Shown here piece by piece: positions 9,230-20,735 of a stretch of 64,000 bases of DNA. A program made the translations under genes and the position numbers. The DNA comes from Micromonospora pisi (GTDB taxonomy: Bacteria > Actinomycetota > Actinomycetes > Mycobacteriales > Micromonosporaceae): assembly GCF_003633685.1 (NCBI RefSeq), contig NZ_RBKT01000001.1, positions 4,526,001-4,590,000 of the forward strand, in the 5' to 3' direction. Below the pieces are notes generated by a model. That model was not told the origin of the DNA and did not search any database. It worked only from the letters and a program-made list of their open reading frames with translations. Within the stretch, counting starts at the first letter, position 1; every line of letters starts with the position of its first letter.

Positions 9230-10744
9230 ATGTTGAACAGCGTGCCTCAACCGTCAACTCCCGTTCGACTCGCCAGTGCGTCCGGCCGGGGTCTGCTCTT
9301 CGCGGCGGTCCTCGCCTCCGGGATGGTCTTCCTGGACACGACCGTGGTCAACGTGGCCCTGCCGCACATCGGCCGTGGCCTCGACGCGAACGTCTCGGGC
9401 CTACAGTGGACGGTCGACGGATACCTGTTGACCCTGGCCGCGTTCGTGCTGCTCGGCGGAGCGCTCGGGGACAGGTACGGCCGACGCCGGATCTTCCTGA
9501 TCGGCGTGGTCTGGTTTACCTCGGCCTCGGTCCTCTGCGGCGTGGCACAGAACATCGAGTGGCTGATCGCCGCCCGTTTCCTCCAGGGCGTCGGCGGGGC
9601 GTTGCTGACTCCGGGCTCGCTCGCCCTGATCCAGGCCAGCTTCCATCCCGACGACCGGGGCCGGGCGATCGGTGCCTGGTCCGGCTTCTCCGGCGTGTCG
9701 ACGGCGCTCGGCCCCCTGCTCGGCGGCTGGCTGATCGACGCCCTCTCCTGGCGCTGGATCTTTCTGATCAACGTGCCGCTCGCGGTGGTGGTGGTGTTCG
9801 CCGCGCTGCACTGGGCACCGGAGAGCCGGGCCACCGGCGCGACCGACCAGGCCGGGGCGGGAACCGGTGGGGCGGGCATCGGCGGAACGGCGGTCGCCGG
9901 GGCGGGCAACATCGGCACCCGGTTCGACATCACCGGCGCGCTGCTCGGGGCGCTCGGCCTGGCCGGGATCACCTTCGCCCTGATCGAGGCGGCGCAGCGC
10001 AGCGGCACCGCCTCGATACTGGCACCGGTCGCCGGGGCGGTCGGGGTGGTCGCGGCGATCGCGTTCGTCCTGCTGGAGCGGCGCAAGGGCAATGCGGCGA
10101 TGCTGCCCCCGAAGCTCTTCCGGAGTCGGCTCTTCTCGGTGCTGAACATCTACACCGTCGTGGTCTACGCGAGCCTCGGCGGATTCAGCTTCTTCCTCTC
10201 CGTACACCTGCAGAACGTGGCCGGCTTCTCGGCGTTGAAGACCGGGCTGGCGAACCTGCCCATGACCGGGCTGCTGCTCCTCGGCTCGCCCCGGGCCGGT
10301 GCCCTGGCCGCCAGGATCGGCCCCCGCCTGCCGCTGGCCGTCGGACCGGTGATCGCCGCCGGAGGGGTGCTGCTGCTGCGTGGGATCGGACCGCACGCCT
10401 CGTTCTGGGCCGATGTGGTGCCCGGTGTCTTCCTCTTCGGGCTCGGGCTGACCCTGGTGGTCGCGCCGCTCACCACCTCGGTGCTGGCCGCCGTCGAGGA
10501 CCAGTTCGCGGGTGTGGCGAGCGGTTTCAACAACGCCGCGTCCCGGGCCGGCGGGGTGCTGGCGGTGGCGGCGCTGCCGCTGCTGGTCGGCCTCTCCGGG
10601 GCCGCGTACCGGATGCCGGCCGAACTGGCCCAGGCGTTCCGGTCAGCGATGCTCTGGTGCGCCGGACTGTTGATCGTCGGTGCGCTGCTCGCCGCGTTCT
10701 TCATCCACCGACCGGAGCGGGCGCCCCAGGGGGCGCAGCGGTGA
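9230..10744 (+). CDS. MFS drug-efflux transporter (DHA2/EmrB-QacA type)
   Basis: 504-residue multi-pass transporter. It shows the DHA2 signatures: FLDTTVVNVALP (motif C-like, near residue 30), LQWTVDGYLLTLAAFVLLGG with the loop motif GDRYGRRRIF near residue 82, and ARFLQGVGGALLTPGSLALI near residue 121. About 14 hydrophobic segments can be counted, as expected for proton-driven multidrug antiporters. ATG 9230 or GTG 9242 could be the start. No TetR-type regulator is adjacent. The drug substrate is not predictable. Confidence 0.9.
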   Translation: MLNSVPQPSTPVRLASASGRGLLFAAVLASGMVFLDTTVVNVALPHIGRGLDANVSGLQWTVDGYLLTLAAFVLLGGALGDRYGRRRIFLIGVVWFTSASVLCGVAQNIEWLIAARFLQGVGGALLTPGSLALIQASFHPDDRGRAIGAWSGFSGVSTALGPLLGGWLIDALSWRWIFLINVPLAVVVVFAALHWAPESRATGATDQAGAGTGGAGIGGTAVAGAGNIGTRFDITGALLGALGLAGITFALIEAAQRSGTASILAPVAGAVGVVAAIAFVLLERRKGNAAMLPPKLFRSRLFSVLNIYTVVVYASLGGFSFFLSVHLQNVAGFSALKTGLANLPMTGLLLLGSPRAGALAARIGPRLPLAVGPVIAAGGVLLLRGIGPHASFWADVVPGVFLFGLGLTLVVAPLTTSVLAAVEDQFAGVASGFNNAASRAGGVLAVAALPLLVGLSGAAYRMPAELAQAFRSAMLWCAGLLIVGALLAAFFIHRPERAPQGAQR

Positions 10745-10786
10745 CCCCGGGGTCGCAGGGAGTGCCGGGAGGGTGCGGTAGCCGGA

Positions 10787-10824
10787 CGACCGGCCGGCCG
10801 GCGGATTCGCCGACCGGTCGGTCG
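10787..10824. terminator. Bidirectional terminator between MFS gene and leuA
   Basis: The 17-nt arms 10787-10803 and 10808-10824 pair with one G-U and one C-A mismatch around a GATT loop. It lies between two convergent genes (MFS stop 10744, leuA stop 10838), so it can terminate both transcripts. Confidence 0.65.
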
Positions 10825-10837
10825 CCCACTGCCGGGT

Positions 10838-12604
<1,767 letters not shown>

Positions 12605-12693
12605 TCATGCGGCGTCAGCGCCGGGAAGAGCAAGGTGTCGGGCGGAAACCGGCAGGTCGACGATGGTCAACCGGCGGGGTCGGACGGCGCGCA

Positions 12694-12762
12694 TCAACTC
12701 CGCGACGAGGTGCCGGCCAGATGGGCCTCGTCGCGGCAGCGAAGGAGAAGCGCCTGCCACAT
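12694..12762 (-). CDS. Candidate leucine-rich leader peptide of leuA
   Basis: A 22-codon frame starts with ATG about 175 bp upstream of leuA and reads MWQALLLRCRDEAHLAGTSSRS, with three consecutive Leu codons (CTT CTC CTT). A short Leu-run peptide in the leuA 5' region is the classic arrangement for ribosome-mediated attenuation, and leuA leaders are known in actinobacteria. A possible stem (GGTTGAC with GTCGACC, around 12654-12671) lies between it and leuA. The ribosome-binding site is weak and alternative RNA folds were not computed, so the assignment rests on position and the Leu run. Confidence 0.45.
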   Translation of the reverse strand: MWQALLLRCRDEAHLAGTSSRS

Positions 12763-12899
12763 GACATCGGTCACCCTACGTGAGCATTGCTGGTTCGGGA
12801 AGTTCAGTCCGCAGTCTGGGATGCGGATCGCATTCGCCCAGGTGGTGCCCTGGGGGTCGACGGAGGAGCCGGCGCTGCCGTCCGGGGAGCCGGTGTCGC

Positions 12900-13445
12900 T
12901 CAGTTGAGCAGGAGGTCGGCCAGTGGGCGGCGTTGACGCAGGCCGGTCTCCCAGCGGCGCAGGTCGTCCGGGAGGGAGAGCGGGTCGCCGAGCCGGCCGA
13001 TCGCCACCACCGCGTGTGGCCGTACGTCGACCGGCAGGTCCAGGTCGATCCGGAGCCCGGCCAGGTCGACGCCGGCGAGCTGGTGTGCGTGCAGGTGCAG
13101 GGCGGTGGCCTGGATGGTGATGTGTGCCACCGCCTGACCGAGGTCGTACGCCGCCTGCGACGGCGGGCAGCCGGTCGGCACGGTCGTGGTGTGCGCGGCG
13201 AGCAGCAGCAGCGACGCGTTCCCCGCCCAGCGCTGGTTCGCCGGGCCGACATTGGTGAGGATTCGCTTGTACGTCTCGTCGTCGCGCTGGCCCAGGATGA
13301 AGCGCCACGGCTGGCTGTTGCCGGCCGAGGGGGCCCAGCGGGCCGCCTCCAGCAGCGAGAGCACTTCGGCATCGGTCAATGTCGCTGACGAATCGAAGGC
13401 GTGCGGGCTCCACCTGGCCGCGAGCAGCGGGGATAGCTCCACCAT
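12900..13445 (-). CDS. Nitroreductase family protein
   Basis: 181 residues with the FMN-binding nitroreductase fold. The entry motif RWSPHAFD is near residue 12, LLEAARWAPSAGNSQPWRFI near residues 31-50 (the canonical FMN-phosphate and ring contacts), and AYDLGQAVAHITIQATALHL near residue 99. The C-terminus (PHAVVAIGRLGDP) matches the usual VVAIGYP-type motif. Such enzymes reduce nitro groups, quinones or flavins with NAD(P)H. The substrate is undefined. It is transcribed toward leuA. Confidence 0.88.
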   Translation of the reverse strand: MVELSPLLAARWSPHAFDSSATLTDAEVLSLLEAARWAPSAGNSQPWRFILGQRDDETYKRILTNVGPANQRWAGNASLLLLAAHTTTVPTGCPPSQAAYDLGQAVAHITIQATALHLHAHQLAGVDLAGLRIDLDLPVDVRPHAVVAIGRLGDPLSLPDDLRRWETGLRQRRPLADLLLN

Positions 13446-13530
13446 GTGCCCGAGTGTGCCGTATCGGGCGATCTGTCGATTCGCCGGGGTCACCAGTTGT
13501 GAACGAATGCACCCGTACCGTGAAGAGAGA

Positions 13531-14433
13531 TCAACTCGTTGGCGTGCTGGTCGGAGTGGCCGCGACGCTCGGCGTGGGGGGCGCGGCCGTACGCAGGGCG
13601 GCACCGGCCACCACCGGACCGGGCAGGGGCACCGTCCGTGGCGCGTCGGTCGGCTGGCCGTTGAGCAGGATCGTGCCGAACGCCACCCGGGCCGCGGTGA
13701 GCGTCCCGTCCGTGTCGAAGCAGTAGATGCCGATGTCCAGCGGGGCGCTGAGCGAGGCGGCGGTGGAGTCGACCGAGAAACAGGTGCCCCGCGAGTGCGG
13801 CAGCGCCCGGGTGGTCGAGACCGCCAGCGACGCCTGACGGTCGGTGAACACCTTCCGCCAGTCGGTGAAGACGTGCTGCACCCGGGGATCGACACTCGCG
13901 GGTAGCGGCTTGTCCGGGGCGGCGACCCGGACGCAGGTGGTCGGGTCCGGGCGGGTGGTCGAGGGCAACGCGCACTGGAAGATTCCGTCCCGGGTCGACA
14001 CGATCGCGACGTCGGCGGTACCGCCGAGTGCGCCGCCGGGCACGTCGACCCGCCACGTGCCGTCGGGAGCGCTGGTCAGCGTGACCGTCCGGTCCGGCTG
14101 CCCAGAGCGGGACAGCGTGTAGAAGGCGCGCAGGTGTCGGTCCTCGGCCGCCGCCGCCAGCGCCGCGAGCTGCGTACGGGCGTCGGTGTCCCCGGTCACC
14201 GCGGCGGGCGTGCCGGTCGCGGTGACCGTGACGCCGGCCGGTGACGTCGCACCCGGATCGGCCGGGGGTACGTCACCGCCGCCGCAGGCGCCGAGCAGCA
14301 TCAGGCCACCGATCATCGCGATGCCGGCAACCAGCCGTCCGCCCACGCCCGAGGGCCCGGCGGTCGGCACGTACGGGCGTACGGGCGGGTCGGCGGTGGG
14401 GGCGGTGGCGGGAGGGGCGGCTGCCGGGCGCAT
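13531..14433 (-). CDS. Predicted exported lipoprotein of unknown function
   Basis: 300 residues. A Pro/Ala-rich cytoplasmic lead of about 33 residues precedes a hydrophobic segment ending in the lipobox LLGAC near residue 50, followed by a Gly/Pro/Thr-rich linker. The body has alternating beta-type stretches (YTLSRSGQPDRTVTLTSAPDGTWRVDVPGG) and four later Cys residues that could form disulfides. The C-terminus is Ala/Pro/Thr-rich. No enzyme motif was recognised; it resembles secreted actinobacterial lipoproteins with a LppX/LprG-like beta body only in general character. Confidence 0.75.
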   Translation of the reverse strand: MRPAAAPPATAPTADPPVRPYVPTAGPSGVGGRLVAGIAMIGGLMLLGACGGGDVPPADPGATSPAGVTVTATGTPAAVTGDTDARTQLAALAAAAEDRHLRAFYTLSRSGQPDRTVTLTSAPDGTWRVDVPGGALGGTADVAIVSTRDGIFQCALPSTTRPDPTTCVRVAAPDKPLPASVDPRVQHVFTDWRKVFTDRQASLAVSTTRALPHSRGTCFSVDSTAASLSAPLDIGIYCFDTDGTLTAARVAFGTILLNGQPTDAPRTVPLPGPVVAGAALRTAAPPTPSVAATPTSTPTS

Positions 14434-14747
14434 CGTGCCATTGTCGGGCCTGCACGCTCCTACTGATCAGTCAGTCGGGCGGGCGTCCTCCGGCGTGTCG
14501 CGAGCGCCACCTAAGCGGGGGCACGTCGAGCCGCCCGGCGGGCCGGATGGTGGGATCGTGGCTGCCCCCGGTCCCTGCCGGGCCGGTACCCTGAGGGTCG
14601 TTCATACGGCGCCGCCGGTTTGTGGCCGGCGGCGTCGGCACGCTCCGGGTTCAATGGAGCAGGCTGCCTAGAGCCGGCGGAAACGGGCCGGTCGGCAGCG
14701 TGGTGGCCGGCTGGGCGGGCGCCCGCCGGTGGAAGGAGTAGACCGTC
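14434..14747. other. Intergenic region upstream of ask
   Basis: This 314-bp gap separates the divergent lipoprotein gene and ask. It contains a GC-rich hairpin (GCGCCGCCGG with CCGGCGGCGTC around 14611-14636) and the GGAAGGAG ribosome-binding site of ask near 14731. It should hold both promoters, but no consensus boxes or riboswitch could be assigned with confidence. Confidence 0.4.
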
Positions 14748-16013
<1,266 letters not shown>

Positions 16014-16019
16014 CCCCTC

Positions 16020-17090
16020 ATGGGCCAGCTGCCCACCCTTGCGATCGTCGGGGCGACCGGTGCCGTCGGCACCGTGATGTGTGACCTGCTCTCGTCGCGG
16101 AAGAACGTCTGGGGTGAGATCCGACTGATCGCCTCCGAGCGGTCGGTCGGGCAGCAGCGGCTCTGCCGGGGCGAGCAGTTGACCGTGCGGGCGTTGACCC
16201 CGGAGGTGTTCGACGGGGTCGACGTGGCCATGTTCGACGTCCCGGACGAGGTGTCGGCCGAGTGGGCGCCGATCGCCGTCTCCCGGGGCGCGGTCACCGT
16301 CGACAACTCCGGGGCCTTCCGGATGGACCGGGACGTGCCGCTGGTCGTCCCGGAGATCAACCCGGAGCAGGTACGCAACCGGCCCAAGGGCATCATCGCC
16401 AACGCGAACTGCACCACGCTCGGCATGATCGTCGCGGTGGCCCCACTGCACCGCGAGTACGGCCTGCGCGAGCTGGTGCTCGCGTCGTACCAGGCGGTCT
16501 CCGGGGCGGGTCAGCTCGGGGTCGACACCCTGCACGACCAGTTGACCAAGATCGCCGGTGACCGGGGGCTCGGCTCCCGGTCCGGCAACGTACGGCAGGC
16601 GGTCGGCGACGACCTGGGTCCGTTCCCGGCGCCGATGGCGCTGAACGTGGTCCCGTGGGCCGGGTCGCTCGCCGACGGCGGCTGGTCGTCCGAGGAACTG
16701 AAGATGCGCAACGAGTCGCGCAAGATCCTCGGCCTGCCCGATCTCAAGGTCTCCGCGACCTGCGTACGGGTCCCGGTGGTGACCGGGCACTCGGTTGCCG
16801 TACACGCGGTCTTCGGCGCCGAGGTGGACGCCGAGGGGGCCCGGGAGGCGTTGCGTAACGCCCCCGGGGTGATCCTGGTCGACGACCCGGAGCGGGGCGA
16901 GTTCCCGATGCCGATCGACGCGGTCGGCACCGACCCGTCCTGGGTCGGGCGGATCCGGCGATCGATGGACGACCCCAGGGCCCTGGACCTCTTCATCACC
17001 GGAGACAACCTGCGCAAGGGCGCCGCCCTCAACACCGCCCAGATCGCCGAGCTGCTCGCCGCCGAGTACGTCGCCGGTGCCGCCCGCTGA
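16020..17090 (+). CDS. asd: Aspartate-semialdehyde dehydrogenase
   Basis: 356-residue enzyme that reduces aspartyl-phosphate to aspartate semialdehyde with NADPH. N-terminal Rossmann motif IVGATGAVGTVM is near residue 10. The catalytic Cys lies in NANCTTLGM near residue 128, the active-site His in CVRVPVVTGHSVAV near residue 253, and the motif SGAFRMDRDVPLVVPEIN near residue 97. It forms a two-gene operon with ask (6-bp gap), the standard arrangement. Confidence 0.96.
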   Translation: MGQLPTLAIVGATGAVGTVMCDLLSSRKNVWGEIRLIASERSVGQQRLCRGEQLTVRALTPEVFDGVDVAMFDVPDEVSAEWAPIAVSRGAVTVDNSGAFRMDRDVPLVVPEINPEQVRNRPKGIIANANCTTLGMIVAVAPLHREYGLRELVLASYQAVSGAGQLGVDTLHDQLTKIAGDRGLGSRSGNVRQAVGDDLGPFPAPMALNVVPWAGSLADGGWSSEELKMRNESRKILGLPDLKVSATCVRVPVVTGHSVAVHAVFGAEVDAEGAREALRNAPGVILVDDPERGEFPMPIDAVGTDPSWVGRIRRSMDDPRALDLFITGDNLRKGAALNTAQIAELLAAEYVAGAAR

Positions 17091-17135
17091 ACCGTTCCAT
17101 TCCGGGGCGGTTGGCAGGCACGCTCAGGTGGCGGG

Positions 17136-18644
17136 TCAGGCGGCGGCGAGACGTACGCCGTCCCTGCCGTCGCGTTTGACGTCGTAGAGCGCGGCGTCGG
17201 CGCGTCGCAGGGTACGTTCCGGTGACTCGGCGTCGTTCTGCACCGCCACACCGACACTGATCGTCCGGCCGACCCGCCGGGCCGCCGTGACCAGCCGTTC
17301 GGCGATTCCCGCCGCCTCCTCCGGCCGGCCGACCTCGATCACCGCGATGAACTCGTCGCCGCCGACCCGGTACAGCTCGTCGCCCTGGCGCAGCGCGGTC
17401 TCCAACGCCCGGGCCAGCTCCACCAGGACCTGGTCGCCGGCCTGGTGCCCGTACGTGTCATTGATGATTTTGAAATCGTCCACGTCGATGGCGAGCAGTG
17501 CGGTGCGCCCCGGAGTGGTGTCGGTGATCCGCTCGCCGAACGACCCGTAGTGGCGCAGCCCTGTCAACGGGTCCGAACCGGCTCGTTTCCGCAGGCCGGC
17601 CAGGCTCCGGAGCCGGTCGAGACAGATCCAGGCCTGGGCGGCGAGCAGCTCCAGCAGGTTGACCGTGGTCGGATCCGGTCGCCGCACCAGCTCGTCGGCG
17701 ACCAGCAGCAGGCCGCCGGTCTCAGCCGGACCCAGCGGTACGGCGATCAGTGTGCCGACCCCGTCCGGCAGCGGGAGTTCCTGCTCGCCGAGTCCGACCG
17801 TCCCGTCCTCGGCGAGGGTGTACGCCGCGCCGCGCTCGTGCACCCAGGCCGTCAGCCGTTCCAGGGTCGGGTGGGACTGGTGCCGGGTCAGGCTCCTGCG
17901 GATCCGGCACTCAAGGTCGCCCGGGGCGTCGTGGGGATGCTCCGGTTCGACCAGTCGGAGCCCGGTGGGGCGGGCGAGCAGCAGGATCGCCGAGGTGAGC
18001 CCGGACACGTCCCGGGCGGCGTCGACGGCGGCGTCGACCAGGCCCGCTTCGTCGACGGCGGCGGTCAGGTTGGCGGCATGCCGCAGCAACTTCTCGTCGC
18101 GGCTCTCCTTCGGCGGGCCGCCGAGTTGGGCGATCCGCGCACCCAGCCGCGCCCCGACCTGCTCGGCGGTGGCCTGCCAGGCCGGCAGGGCCACCGGCTC
18201 GGTCCAGTCCAGTGTCAGTACGCCTACCACCGTGCCGGTCGGGGCGAGCAGCGGTACGCAGGTCTGGGCGCAGACGTCCGGTGGGAGCGTCGGCTCGTCG
18301 GATGTCGGGCGGACTGTCTCGGCCCGGCCGGAGACGAAGACCCGCCCGGCCAGCCCGGTGTGCAGGGGAAGGGTGGCGAAGATCTGCCAGGAGCCGGTCG
18401 CCGCGACCCGCCGGAGCCGGTCGTGCAGCGGCAGGAGTACGGAGACGTGTGCCGGCGCGTACCGCCCGAGGGCGGTGACGGTGAGCTGGCAGGCCTCCGG
18501 GGCGGTCGCCGCCAGGGGGAGGCGGGCCGTCACTGCGGAGATGACTCGTTCGTGTTCCGGGGGCACCTTTTGTCGTTCCAGGAGGGGCTGAGGGGGGTGG
18601 TCGACCGGTGGCAGGCCGGGCGGCGCGACCCCAAGATTACCCAC
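17136..18644 (-). CDS. GAF-GGDEF diguanylate cyclase
   Basis: 502 residues. The N-terminal half contains GAF-like sensor regions (about residues 38-165 and 195-345). The C-terminal half is a GGDEF domain starting at DPLTGLRHYGSF near residue 358. The active-site motif is intact (RVGGDEF near residue 423), with the upstream metal-binding DVDDF and the NDTYGHQAGDQVL motif, so it probably makes cyclic di-GMP from two GTP. No clear RxxD inhibitory site was seen immediately upstream. No transmembrane helix is evident, suggesting a cytosolic sensor. No EAL domain is present. Confidence 0.9.
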   Translation of the reverse strand: MGNLGVAPPGLPPVDHPPQPLLERQKVPPEHERVISAVTARLPLAATAPEACQLTVTALGRYAPAHVSVLLPLHDRLRRVAATGSWQIFATLPLHTGLAGRVFVSGRAETVRPTSDEPTLPPDVCAQTCVPLLAPTGTVVGVLTLDWTEPVALPAWQATAEQVGARLGARIAQLGGPPKESRDEKLLRHAANLTAAVDEAGLVDAAVDAARDVSGLTSAILLLARPTGLRLVEPEHPHDAPGDLECRIRRSLTRHQSHPTLERLTAWVHERGAAYTLAEDGTVGLGEQELPLPDGVGTLIAVPLGPAETGGLLLVADELVRRPDPTTVNLLELLAAQAWICLDRLRSLAGLRKRAGSDPLTGLRHYGSFGERITDTTPGRTALLAIDVDDFKIINDTYGHQAGDQVLVELARALETALRQGDELYRVGGDEFIAVIEVGRPEEAAGIAERLVTAARRVGRTISVGVAVQNDAESPERTLRRADAALYDVKRDGRDGVRLAAA

Positions 18645-18889
18645 GGGTCCTGAACAGTTCCTTTGAGTGGATCACCGTGGGTGGCGGCGCCCGTCTCCGC
18701 GAGCAGGGATGATCACTCTCGGCACTCGCGTACGCCACCAAGCGTGTGGCTACTGTCACAGCGCCGACCTCTTCGTCCGGAGGGGACGATCATGAGGTGT
18801 CACCGAATTCGGAGGCACGGTGGGCTGGTCGGCACCGTACGACAGGGCACTCCCGTCGTCGCCGAGGCGCTGCTCCTCAGACAGCAGAA

Positions 18890-18920
18890 GGGGCCACTCC
18901 CATCGATGGGAAGTGGCCCC
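18890..18920 (-). terminator. Hairpin just downstream of the tRNA-Pro 3' end copy
   Basis: GGGGCCACT-CCCAT at 18890-18903 pairs with ATGGG-A-AGTGGCCCC at 18906-18920, with one bulged base. It lies on the chromosomal side of attL, where the terminator of the original tRNA-Pro transcript (minus strand) would be. The functional tRNA copy at 39916 now has its own hairpin at 39864-39901. The stretch 18645-18889 shows no gene. Confidence 0.55.
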
Positions 18921-18927
18921 TCAACTC

Positions 18928-18970
18928 GTCGGGGTGGCCGGATTCGAACCGACGACCTCTTCGTCCCGAA
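18928..18970. repeat. attL: 43-bp copy of the 3' half of tRNA-Pro
   Basis: Identical over 43 bp to 39915-39957. It covers the acceptor 3' strand, T-arm, variable loop and anticodon-stem 3' side up to the anticodon loop (minus-strand sense). It stops matching exactly at the anticodon loop, so it is a tRNA fragment rather than a gene. This is the expected product of integrase-mediated insertion into the tRNA 3' end. Confidence 0.85.
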
Positions 18971-19229
18971 TTAGGTGCGGACGCGTCACTGACCACGGCC
19001 CATTGTCAATTGGGCAGGTCATGAGGTCGGTAGACGTTGGTTCGTAGAGGCGAGCCAGGGTGGTTTTTTCAAGATCGTCTCCCCGTGTTCTCCCCGATGG
19101 TTCCTTCCCGATCACCGTTGGCGCGATTCAAGGTGGCAGACCCGCTACCTCAGTGCTCGCGTACGTTCGCCGGCATCCGGGCCGATCGGGGCGCGTCTGG
19201 CGTAGACAGGATGCATCACACTGTGTGGC

Positions 19230-20735
19230 GTGCGCGCTACGTGGAATCGGTGGGTCATGCGTCGGCGGGCGCGTGTCGGTCAGTGGGGGGATCAGCCGTT
19301 ACGGGCGATGCGCTGGTGGCCGGTGACCCTGTTGGCCGTGGTGGTGGTGCTCTGTGGCGGAGCGGCGGCAATGTGGCTGCTGGGGGTGTGGTCACCAATT
19401 CCGGCTGCCGTACCTGATCCGCAGCGGCTGCGGCTGGATCGGATCAAGACGGGGCTGACGGTGACGGCGGGCTTGGCGGCTGCGCTGACGTTGTTGATGA
19501 CGCTTCGGCGGCAGGCATGGAGCGAGCACGCACAGCAGTTCACGCAGGCGGACGCGATCGAGCAGCGAATCACGGCGTTGTATGTAGCGGCGGCCGAGCA
19601 ATTGGGCAGCAGTAAGGCTGCGGTACGGCTGGCGGGGTTGTACGCCCTGGAGCGGCTGGGGCAGGACAACCCAAAGCTGCGTCGAACGGTAATGGAGGTA
19701 TTCTGCGCATACCTACGAATGCCGTTCGTGCCTCCGGTGGAGGTGCTACTCGAAAACACAGAGGGTTCGCCGCAGCATGTGGTGCCGGATGCGGACATGC
19801 CAGAGCCGGAGGAACAGCAGCAGCAGCGGCGCGAGGAGCTCCAGGTGCGGTTGACAGCGCAGCGGCTAATCGCCCACCACCTGCATATACCTGACAAGCC
19901 GGGCGATCCGGAGCCAGCCACATACTGGCGGGGTGCTGCGGGCGAGCAGATGAGTCTCGACCTGACAGGCGCCACTCTCGTCAGCTTCAACCTTTCGTCC
20001 TGTCACGCGGCTCAATTCCACGCAGGTAGTGCGCAGTTCCACGGAAACGCGGAACTGATCGGGGCTCATTTCCATGGAGGCGTGCGCCTGCGCAGGGCGC
20101 AGTTCCACCACAACGCGGACCTGAGCAGCGCGCAGTTCCATGGGCACACGGACCTGAGCGCAGCGCAATTCTACAGGCACGCGATCCTGCGCGAGACACA
20201 GTTTCACGGGGAAGCTAATCTGCGCGCAGCAGAGTTCCACGGGGACGCACAGCTGGGAGGGGTACAGTTCCACGGATACGCGTACCTGTTCGCGGCGCAG
20301 TTTCACAGCGCCGACCTAATCAAAGCGCAGTTCCACGGTGACGCGAACCTGGGTGGGTCGCAGTTTCATGGGCGCGCGGACCTGAGCGGGGCGCAATTCC
20401 ACGGGAGTACCGAACTAAGCGTGGCGCAGTTCCACCGGCACGCGCGCCTGAGTAGCGTTCAGTTTCACGGGCACGTCAGGCTGAGTCACGCGGAATTCCA
20501 CGGCGACGCGGACCTGCGCGCGAAATTTGCCGGGCGCGTCGAAATTGCGGCCCTATGGGTTACGCCTACCGCTCTTCTGCCGCCTGGGTGGGCGCTAGCC
20601 GGCGACGCCGACTACGCCAACGTGAAGGACGAGTTGCGTCGAGTGGTCCGCTCCGGCGGCGAAGCGAGTGGTGAATCCGTCGGTCGGGATGAGGCCGCCG
20701 CAGACGTCTATAGTTCCGGAGAAGACGCTACCTGA
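19230..20735 (+). CDS. Pentapeptide-repeat membrane protein
   Basis: 501 residues (start uncertain: GTG 19230 or ATG 19257). Two N-terminal transmembrane segments (about residues 30-50 and 72-92) precede a cytoplasmic helical segment with AAEQLGSSKAAVRLAGLYALERLG. From about residue 230 to 430 there is a long run of tandem pentapeptides (ADLSG-AQFHG type, with the central L/F), predicted to form a right-handed beta-helix. His and Gln at fixed positions make the repeats very regular. The family is common in actinobacteria; function is unknown. It is the only gene between attL and the internal att copy. A paralogue lies at 37890-39275. Confidence 0.85.
   Translation: MRATWNRWVMRRRARVGQWGDQPLRAMRWWPVTLLAVVVVLCGGAAAMWLLGVWSPIPAAVPDPQRLRLDRIKTGLTVTAGLAAALTLLMTLRRQAWSEHAQQFTQADAIEQRITALYVAAAEQLGSSKAAVRLAGLYALERLGQDNPKLRRTVMEVFCAYLRMPFVPPVEVLLENTEGSPQHVVPDADMPEPEEQQQQRREELQVRLTAQRLIAHHLHIPDKPGDPEPATYWRGAAGEQMSLDLTGATLVSFNLSSCHAAQFHAGSAQFHGNAELIGAHFHGGVRLRRAQFHHNADLSSAQFHGHTDLSAAQFYRHAILRETQFHGEANLRAAEFHGDAQLGGVQFHGYAYLFAAQFHSADLIKAQFHGDANLGGSQFHGRADLSGAQFHGSTELSVAQFHRHARLSSVQFHGHVRLSHAEFHGDADLRAKFAGRVEIAALWVTPTALLPPGWALAGDADYANVKDELRRVVRSGGEASGESVGRDEAAADVYSSGEDAT

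Noticed and set aside
18928-18970. Possible second tRNA-Pro gene
   Set aside because: The match to tRNA-Pro stops in the anticodon loop after 43 bp and no D-arm or 5' acceptor follows; it is an att fragment.
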